From: Xiphydria camelus
Lineage: Eukaryota; Arthropoda; Insecta; Hymenoptera; Xiphydriidae
Direction: 5' to 3'
Assembly (NCBI GenBank): GCA_963678675.1
Contig: OY783201.1
Span: 17,291,769 to 17,355,768 of the forward strand
Length of the DNA: 64,000 nt
Positions 57,192 through 64,000 of the stretch are shown piece after piece (the stretch's first letter is position 1; every line of letters begins with the position of its first letter). The position numbers and the translations under genes were made by a program. The notes under the pieces are model-generated. The model was not told the DNA's origin and made no database searches. It saw nothing but the letters and a program-made list of their open reading frames with translations.

Positions 57192-57639
57192 AAGTGATGC
57201 ACAGTGGGTTTCCAAAAACTGATTGGTTTACGTGCATTTATTTTCAAGTTAATCTATAAGTTACAGAATTTTTTTCTGTAGTCACATTGAAACTGTCATT
57301 CTCCTGGTAAGTAATAAGTAGTTCTAGTGAATATTGAAATTATATTAGGTTTGTTCCTGCAGGAGTCAGAGACTGTCAGCGGACGTCAGGCGCATGCGCA
57401 TTAAGTTTCTATGCGTTCCAGCAAGAAGTACGTGACAGTCACTGATTCCAAATCCGCTGTTCCAGCAGAAGTCAGACGAATTTGCTGACAGTCAGAAAAG
57501 TTTGCGGATTGTCAGGAAACTTTTAGTCCGACGCAGGCGTACTAGCTGCTCGTACGAATGAGGGCGGGTTTTACAAACACAGTATAAACGCGGTATAGCG
57601 CTATACTGAGAATAACCAGCACGCAAGCGTTTTACACAA

Positions 57640-57962
57640 GTACCATATGTCCGCGATCAAAGCACCCATAGCAAAATTGCGAGTTTTGCATGAGCACCCC
57701 TGTGAGTCTCCTCGTCCAATAGAATCACCGGAGAAGCGTGATGCGCATGCGTAGTCCACGCCATTGTTGGCCTGTCAGCAAATTCAGATCGGTTATCGAA
57801 ATAACCAATCTGAACACTCTTGCTGACACGCCAGCACTCGCGGATGACTACGCATGCACATCACGCTTCTCCGGTGATTCTATTGGACGAGGAGACCCAC
57901 AGGGGTGCTCATGCAAAACTCGCAATTTTGCTATGGGTGCTTTGATCGCGGACATATGGTAT
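57640..57962. mobile_element. Foldback MITE, about 155-bp arms
   Basis: Arms about 57643-57800 and 57806-57962, ending ACCATATGTCCGCGATCAAA and the inverse, with almost no spacer. Very few mismatches. Confidence 0.9.
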
Positions 57963-58209
57963 GGTATAAGGCTGGAATAGGAGAAATGCATTAATCTAAA
58001 ATAACTGTCCTAATTTGTTGTAGGATATTGTGTACACCCTGGTCGAAGTAAAACTGCCCCCCCTCTCTTAATTTGTTAATTGTTATTTTTACTGTTCAAA
58101 AACCGAATCCATTATTTCTGCTATAGATGTTGATGCTAATGTTAGAAATTTGAATGAGTAATTAATATATAGGGTACCTATAATAGAAACATTTTGCAAA
58201 AGTAACCAG

Positions 58210-58455
58210 AAGAAGAATCCGTGGCCCCGGGTGTATACCCGGGTTCACGGATTCTGAACATAATGACTTTTCAAAATGTAATTTTAAAACGTAACAGCCA
58301 ATTAGCAATTAAATGTCAAACTTTCATTAGCTAATGCGGCTTTTGCCCTGGCTAATGAAAGCATGATAATTAATTATTCATTGGTTAGTATATTGAAATA
58401 TGACATTTTGAAAAGTCACTATGTTCAGAATCCGTGAACCCGGGTGTACATGGCA
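58210..58455. mobile_element. Inverted-repeat MITE, relative of 41528-41700
   Basis: Arms GGGTTCACGGATTCTGAACA and inverse, then ATGACTTTTCAAAATGT. The outer left end has an extra short palindrome CCCGGGTGTATACCCGGG. Confidence 0.82.
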
Positions 58456-58629
58456 AGCCAGGTATCAGATTTACACGGTTTTCTATGGAATCCGTTATTT
58501 CTCCCCTTTACAATCTGAGTTAGTATTCCATGTATAGCTGTATTTATTAAGTTGGCCCCTGCGGGGATGGCTTACTCCGATCCGTCCGGCAATTAGCCTT
58601 CCATGAACGACGTGAGATTGTAAGTATAG

Positions 58630-59165
58630 TCTGTTAAGTAAGAGCGTGTACGGCGTTATTCATGAAAACATTATTCAACAATGTTTCTTTCGACATACAT
58701 ACGTTTGATATGGTCCGAGGCAATGCACAATTTGGTTAATAATGAGTTCAATCACCACCATCGATTATTGCTTGGCATCTCCGAGGCATACTATCCATCA
58801 AATTTTCGGCGTGTCTACGGGGAAGTGCCTCCCAAATGTGTCGAATTTCTCGGGATAGCTGCTTCACAGTGAAGACACGTTTTCGTCGAAGCTTCTGCTT
58901 GTTTATGAAAACGTGTCTTCACTGTGAAGTAGCTATCTTGAGAAATTCGACGCGTTTGGAAGGCACTTCCCCGCGAATACGTCGAAAAATGGGTGGATAC
59001 TATGCCTCGGGGATGCCAAGTGATTGTCGATGGTGGTGATTGGACTCATTATTAACATAATTGCGCATTGCCTTGGAACATGTCAAACGTATGTATGTGG
59101 AAAAAAACATTGTTGAATAATTTCTTTATGAATAATGCCATACACGCTCTTACTTAACTGACTGT
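58630..59165. mobile_element. Palindrome built from inverted copies of a Tc1-type transposase 3' end
   Basis: Arms about 58630-58895 and 58905-59165. The plus strand of the right arm encodes RVWKALPREYVEKWVDTMPR followed by GCQVIVDGGDWTHY. This resembles the C-terminus of Tc1-type transposases (W..IP.E....LV.SMPRR...VI...GG.T.Y). The left arm carries the same on the minus strand. Arms continue into flanking 3' non-coding sequence. Confidence 0.8.
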
Positions 59166-59465
59166 ACGTTTGCAACCCTTGTTCGCCAAACCGTATTACC
59201 TTTCTATTGTTTGTACCTGAGTTTTCATCCATATTTTTGTTACACTACTAGTAGTGTATAAAACAAAATAACAATAACCTTAGTCGAAAATTAAGAAGGT
59301 TAGGTTTGCTCTCTTCTAAAATTAATTACTGTCGTCACCACTAGAGTACAGTGTGTTCGATGTTCCAACAGAAATCCCTGACTAGTCAAAGTCCGCACAT
59401 GCGCACTACGTACAAATCACCAACTGTCAGGGATTAGTCACGGATTCTCTGCAGGAACAAACCTA

Positions 59466-59659
59466 TTGTGAACTAGAAGAGTCAATAATTAAGGTTAATA
59501 TTAATATATTTTTGGGTATAAGCCTTATAACGACGCTCAGCCCTTTCAAATTTAATTGAAAATAATCTCATATTTTGTCATTCCCCTGGTGTCGTTCCCC
59601 TCGAAAAACAGTTCCAGGGGAATGATGTTTCTACAGAGAAATGAGCATTATGAAAGGTA
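59466..59659. other. Spacer
   Basis: No gene. Two copies of a CCAGGGGAATGA / TCATTCCCCTGG-type phrase occur near 59580-59625. Confidence 0.4.
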
Positions 59660-60150
59660 AGCTCGTAAGTAGGGTATACTTTTGATGTGCGATATATGTT
59701 ATCCATATTAATTTTGCCTCCTGATCACGAATCCGGTGTCAGAATTTGTCCATCACATCACATTTTTGTTTTAATCTCAAAAAACCAGCCAGAGATCATG
59801 ATTTTCAAAAAGTTAATGAACTTAAACCAAATTCGGTATAGGGTTTTTTTTGGGTCGCTGATCACGAATCTGAAGTCAGACTTCAGAAATTCAAAATGGC
59901 GGATCAAACATGGCGGACGAGATTTTCGAAAGTTTTAATTTTTGCAAATATAACCATATTTGTGATCAGCGATCCAAAAAAAATCCTGTACCAAATTTGG
60001 CATAAATCCGTCGATTTTCGAAAATCTCGTCCGACGTATTGGATCTGCCATCTTGAATTTTTGAAATCCGACTTCAGATTCGTGATCAGCGACCCAAAAA
60101 AACTCCTATTCCGAATTTGGTTAAGTCCATTAACTTTTTGAATGATTCCC
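59660..60150. repeat. ATGGCGGATC repeat family, copy 1
   Basis: Contains GGGTATACTTTTGATG, TCCTGATCACGAATCCGGTG, inverted blocks of CTGATCACGAATCTGAAGTC, and AAAATGGCGGATC / GATCTGCCATCTTG. A longer second copy runs from 63285 to the window end. Open frames here are short and unconvincing. Confidence 0.75.
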
Positions 60151-60350
60151 CTGCTGCTAAATTTAAAGAAAAGCTAAATAAAATAAAAAATAATGACAAA
60201 AATGAACTGTCTCCTGTAAATATTTGTTTTTAATTGGTAAACCAAGCTTCTATTCTAGTTTTCTCTCAAAAATATTGTTTTTTTTTTGTGACCAAACTGG
60301 AAAGCTGTTTTGTTTCATTTCCGAGTATTCACCATTATATTAAAATTATT

Positions 60351-60662
60351 ATGGCAAAAACAGGAAAACAACGGGTAAAAGAGTTTCATGACAGGCAACG
60401 TGTAAAGAAAGCAATGACGAAGGCACTAGCTAAAACTGATGCAGAACGAAGTCGAAAATGGAGAGAGAGAATTAAATTAACACAATCAAATATTGCTATA
60501 TCTGCTAATGCAGATCAACACCAGTCCCAAACCCTGGAGAATGTAACAGATTTTCAAGTTCCTGGAGGATCCAATATCGGTGAAAATACATCCCGTGAAT
60601 ATGATATTCCTTACACTACATTTTATGCCCATAAAACAATTCATATTGAATTCAACAAAAAA
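60351..60662 (+). pseudogene. Helitron N-terminal fragment
   Basis: ATG at 60351 starts MAKTGKQRVKEFHDRQRVKK, a basic Helitron-type start comparable to the fragment at 23265. It goes on to RSRKWRERIKLTQSN and ends HKTIHIEFNKK, equivalent to THREFNKKFI in the other fragment. It is cut off by the hairpin at 60663. No Rep or helicase motifs. Confidence 0.65.
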
Positions 60663-60888
60663 AAACACACAAAACGTGTGGCCGCCACGCGCGGAAGAAG
60701 TGAAACTTCGATTCCAGTTTCTCTGAATTTGATTTCGGTGGTATTAGTTTCAATTGGCTCTATACAAGTCTTTTACAATGCTTCTTCGTAGAGCCAATTG
60801 AAACTAATACCACCGAAATCAAATTCAGAGAAACTGGTATCGAAGTTTCACTTCTTCCGCGCGTGGCGTCCACACGTTTTGTTTTGCA
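60663..60888. mobile_element. Hairpin MITE, about 95-bp arms
   Basis: CACAAAACGTGTGG...CCACACGTTTTGTTTTG outer ends, with GAAGTGAAACTTC / GAAGTTTCACTTC and CCAATTGAAACTAATACC inside. It interrupts the Helitron-like frame. Confidence 0.88.
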
Positions 60889-60959
60889 TCTCTGAACATT
60901 TCTGGATTTTGGAGTCTTACCCTTTTTCCCCTGTACCCTTCAAATCTGATTTCTACTAT

Positions 60960-61420
60960 ACCTGCCGATGAAAACGAACGATATGAACTCTTTTTCGGTA
61001 ATTTTTTTTACGAGTCATAAAATAATATGTTATCTCAGAAACCTCAAATTGAAAGCCACTGGAACAGTTAGGGAGGAGCAGGACAGGAAAATGTCCTTTG
61101 ATTTCTACAAAACAAATGGAAAAGGAAAAGGAACGAGGTTTTTTTGACTATCGGTTTGACCAGGCAAATGAAATTCTGATACTCAAATGGCATGATAATA
61201 AGCTGGTTTCTCTTGCAACTAATTATAGTTACATTGAATCATTGAGTCACACACATGCTAGACGATATTTACGTAAAGAGAAGAAACAAATACAAATTCC
61301 TATTCCTAAGCTCATACAGGAATACAATTGTCATATGGGCGGTGTTGATATGCTAAACAAGCAGGTTTCTCTTTACAGAAGTATTATAGAATAGAAAGTA
61401 GTAGTAGTAGTAGTAGTAGC

Positions 61421-61478
<58 letters not shown>

Positions 61479-61875
61479 CTGGTAGTAGTAGTAGTAGTAT
61501 AGAATTCGATCCAAAAAATACTGGTGGCCGTTATTCACCAAACTCTTGGACATTTCTGTTGTGGACACTTGGAGATTGTATCAGATTCTGCATCCAGAAG
61601 AAAATATAACTCTTTTGGATATACGTAGAAAAATTGCGATTACATATCTTTCCAAAACAACATCTGCTCTAAGGAGACCCGGTCTACGGAGGTCTAAGTT
61701 CGTAGGAGGAGGAGTAAATTTTTATGTAAGATATATGATGGAATAGGACATTTGGTGATACCGATAAAGACTCAACGAAGATGTACTCTGTGTGTCAAGA
61801 AAAAAACAAGAATTTGCAGCAAGTGTGATGTGCCTTTGCATGACATATATTTAGCTTCTTTCCATACAAAATAAA
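60960..61875 (+). pseudogene. piggyBac-type transposase, C-terminal half
   Basis: Begins near KLKATGTVREEQ (61045), then after a frameshift KERGFFDYRFDQANEILILK, WHDNKLVSLATNYSYIE, EYNCHMGGVDMLNKQVSLYR. A (TAG)n tract replaces the next residues. It resumes at KYWWPLFTKLLDISVVDTWR, and ends after a further shift with RRCTLCVKKKTRICSKCDVPL and FHTK. The MGGVD Asp is the last catalytic Asp of piggyBac transposases; the Cys-rich end is the family's C-terminal zinc domain. The N-terminal half with the other catalytic Asp residues is absent. Confidence 0.85.
61396..61500. repeat. (TAG)n microsatellite
   Basis: About 33 TAG/GTA repeats with a few interruptions, inside the piggyBac-type coding relic. 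In one frame it gives continuous stops. Confidence 0.95.
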
Positions 61876-62129
61876 ATATTTTCATTACTTCGTCTAAAAT
61901 AGTCAAACATATTGTTAATTTTTAATAAATGTGTGTTTCATGCATTTTTTTCGTTTTTACTTAACTGATACAATGTCTTCTACTGTCAGCCAACGTCCCA
62001 AAAATGGGACATGTTTTTTTTCAGTGATAAAGGAAAATTTGGTGTAATTATTTACAAAAATAGTTTATTTATGATATATATGTATAGCGTGTTGGAAACA
62101 AAAAAACATTGGTTTTCATTCGACTGAGT

Positions 62130-62356
62130 TATGGCTGGTACTGGTATTTTGACAGCTTCACAGTTTTCCTCTCTTTGACGTCGATGTTCAACGATTCAAC
62201 AAACTTATTCAATTTTTCTTCTTCTTTTGTTATGCGTAATATCGAACATCTGCGAACGCCGTACTCCTTAGCAACTACACATTGCAATGTCCCGGAATCT
62301 CTTTCTTTTAATATTCTTAGTTTATCACACATTGGAATCTTTCCATCTTTCACTTT
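62130..62356 (-). pseudogene. Tigger/pogo-type N-terminal helix-turn-helix fragment
   Basis: Minus-strand frame with PMCDKLRILKERDSGTLQCV and VAKEYGVRRCSILRITKEEE, matching the CENP-B/Tigger-type N-terminal DNA-binding domain (K...L..LE.G.....A.EYGV..STI..I...KE). It stops after KLSKYQYQP. No CENP-B second domain or DDE domain nearby. Confidence 0.65.
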
Positions 62357-62399
62357 TTAAATTAATATTTAGCTCATTGTGTACGATCTAATTAAGCAT

Positions 62400-62863
62400 G
62401 TATGACAGCCCACGTGCTTAACGAAGGTAGCTATCGGTTCCACAAACCGATGGCGCTACGGATATGCATGTGTATAGCCGTGCACGCTCACTGGAGTATA
62501 ACAATGTTTTTACGCATGGAGCGATAACATGTCACCGATGATAAAGCAGTGTACCATCGGTACATTATGTATTATCGGTTTTATCAACAGTGATCACATA
62601 TATATGTATCTTGGGGATAGGAGTGTTCATCTGCAGTGGGTCGTTCCAACTTCGGTTCCCCTCGTTATGAAGAACCGGAGTGAGGTCAGCAAAGTCGGGG
62701 AGGAGGTTATTTGAGAAGTGCGCTATTTGAGAGTCTTCTGTAATTCGGACATTTTTCACAAATTTTTTAAATTGCAGGTTCAAAAATTTGGACACAATTA
62801 TTTACCCTGTATTTTTATCATTTCTTATTTTTGGCCTAATTTAAGCTGAAAAACGATATTTAA
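62400..62863. other. No gene recognised
   Basis: Mixed-composition spacer. The open frames here are short and unrecognised. Confidence 0.4.
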
Positions 62864-63125
62864 CCCTTCGCTTGTAACGTCTTTTTCGGCACCTGTAACT
62901 TGTAACGTCGGGTCACTCGTGTCCGACGCCTAAAAAATACTTTAGTATTCTTAAAAAATCTGAAAAAATTCATGTTACCTTATTAACTACCTTACTTTAA
63001 GGATCAATTGCTATACTACCGATTTTTTCATCTGTTTAAACAATATATTTATATAAACCCTTCGAGCTAAAGGAACAGTCACTTTCGCCAGGGCACGAGT
63101 GACCCAACGCGTTACAAGTTAAGGG
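62864..63125. mobile_element. 262-bp piggyBac-like MITE with TTAA duplication
   Basis: Starts CCCTTCGCTTGTAACGTC and ends GCGTTACAAGTTAAGGG, flanked by TTAA at 62860-62863 and 63126-63129. Internal repeats GGGTCACTCGTGTCCGACG / GCACGAGTGACCCAACG. No coding sequence. Confidence 0.88.
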
Positions 63126-63284
63126 TTAAAAATACAGTTACTGCATCGTCTCGTAAGATCAACTCTCTCGCACTCGTGACTTGGTGTAAGTGCATGTCTT
63201 TGACTTTCCGATGATGTCAAAATCTTGTAGAAAGAAACGCACTTATAACTTTGTAAATAGTTACACAGTCATACAAAAAAAAAG

Positions 63285-64000
63285 TGGGGTATACATTTGA
63301 TGCGATATATGTTATCCGTAGTAATTTTGCCTCCTGATCACGAATCCGGTGTCAAAATTTGGCCATCACATCACAATTTTTTTCTAATCACAAAAAACTA
63401 TGCACAGTCACACAAAAAAAGTGGGGTATACTTTTGATGCGATATGTTATCCGTTGTAATTTTGCCTTCTGGTCACGAATTCGGTGTTACAATTAGGCCA
63501 TCACATCACATTTTTTTTAAATCTGAAAAAACCAGCCAGAGATCATGATTTTCAAAAAGTTAATGGATTTAAACCAAATTCGGTATAGGAATTTTTGGGG
63601 TCGCTGATCACGAATCTGAAGTCAAATTTCAAAAATTCAAGATGGCGGATCAAATATGGCGCACGAGAATTTCGAAAATCGACGGATTCATGCTAATTTG
63701 GTATGGGGGAGTATTTTGGGTCACTGATTACGAATATGAAGTTATATTTGCAAAAATTTTAAAATTTCGAAAATCTCGTCCGTCATACTGGATCCGCCAT
63801 CTTGAATTTTTGAATTATAACTTCAGATTCATGATTAGCGATAAAAAAAAACCTCTATACCAAAGGCATGAATCCGTCTATTTTCAAAAATCTCGTCCAC
63901 CATATTGGATCCGCCATCTTGAATTTTTGAAATCCGATTTCAGATTCGTGATCAGCGGCCCAAAAAACTCCTTATACCGAATCTGGTTTAAATCCATTAA
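63285..64000. repeat. ATGGCGGATC repeat family, copy 2, cut by window end
   Basis: Starts with two tandem copies of the first about 125 bp (GTGGGGTATACATTTGATGC at 63283 and a variant at 63421). It then follows the same order as 59660-60150, with additional inverted GATCCGCCATCTTGAATTTT blocks. Confidence 0.8.

Larger units (their letters stand above)
57347..59465. mobile_element. Composite element with TAGGTTTGTTCCTGCAG termini
   Basis: Left end TAGGTTTGTTCCTGCAGGAG; right end CTCTGCAGGAACAAACCTA. Subterminal GACTGTCAG / CTGTCAGGGA motifs lie on both sides. It holds three independent palindromes (57640-57962, 58210-58455, 58630-59165). No intact transposase. Confidence 0.78.

Noticed and set aside
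61353..61568. Tyr-rich minus-strand frame
   Set aside because: Translation of the (TAG)n microsatellite in the piggyBac relic.

Overview
This window looks like animal, most likely insect, nuclear DNA. It is AT-rich, has spliceosomal introns, and is almost entirely transposable elements (TEs). Only one stretch, an internal-exon-like open frame at about 14.0-14.8 kb, looks like host coding sequence. The TE mix (hAT, mariner, pogo/Tigger, piggyBac, Helitron, tRNA-derived and 5S-derived SINEs, many foldback MITEs) is typical of insects; I cannot name the species from sequence alone.

Layout. 0-1 kb: palindromic TAACGAGTAAC-type repeats and an AT microsatellite. 2.7-8.7 kb: a five-exon hAT transposase with one amber codon, whose fourth intron carries a 66-bp tandem repeat, a SINE with a nested retroposon, foldback elements and a CCCCGATAGC-terminated element. 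9.9-11.8 kb: more palindromic repeats, a 24-bp minisatellite, a possible LTR end and an 0.8-kb element with terminal inverted repeats (TIRs). 13.9-14.8 kb: the host-like exon. 16.6-20.9 kb: degenerate repeats, a PIF1-helicase relic and a complete but dead mariner. 21.6-24.9 kb: an old element interrupted by a Helitron N-terminal fragment and a 5S-derived SINE. 25.1-26.6 kb: a deleted pogo-type element. 26.7-35.4 kb: successive foldback elements, two of them dense in nuclear-receptor-like half-sites. 36.2-37.9 kb: a second mariner with two catalytic Asp codons changed, then a palindrome made of transposase 3' ends. 38.2-44.0 kb: a large inverted repeat with nested insertions. 44.1-45.9 kb: a second large, nearly identical inverted repeat. 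46.6-47.8 kb: a Helitron with recognisable ends carrying an acidic-repeat satellite. 47.9-49.3 kb: a 5S-derived SINE and a pogo-type DDE relic. 50.0-56.4 kb: two long-TIR elements encoding a PIN/FEN1-like nuclease with a Cys-rich tail. 57.3-59.5 kb: a composite element holding three palindromes. 60.2-63.1 kb: Helitron, piggyBac and Tigger fragments plus a TTAA-flanked MITE. The window ends inside an ATGGCGGATC-type repeat.

Most noteworthy: (1) the two PIN-nuclease elements, in one of which the inverted arms contain the 3' end of the gene; (2) two further palindromes whose arms are inverted copies of Tc1/mariner-type transposase 3' ends; (3) several nested MITEs whose target-site duplications can be read by comparing the two arms of the host inverted repeat. 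No gene set here forms a host pathway; the relationships are those of nested mobile elements, most of them decayed. Transposase and nuclease assignments rest on motif recognition by eye, without database searching.
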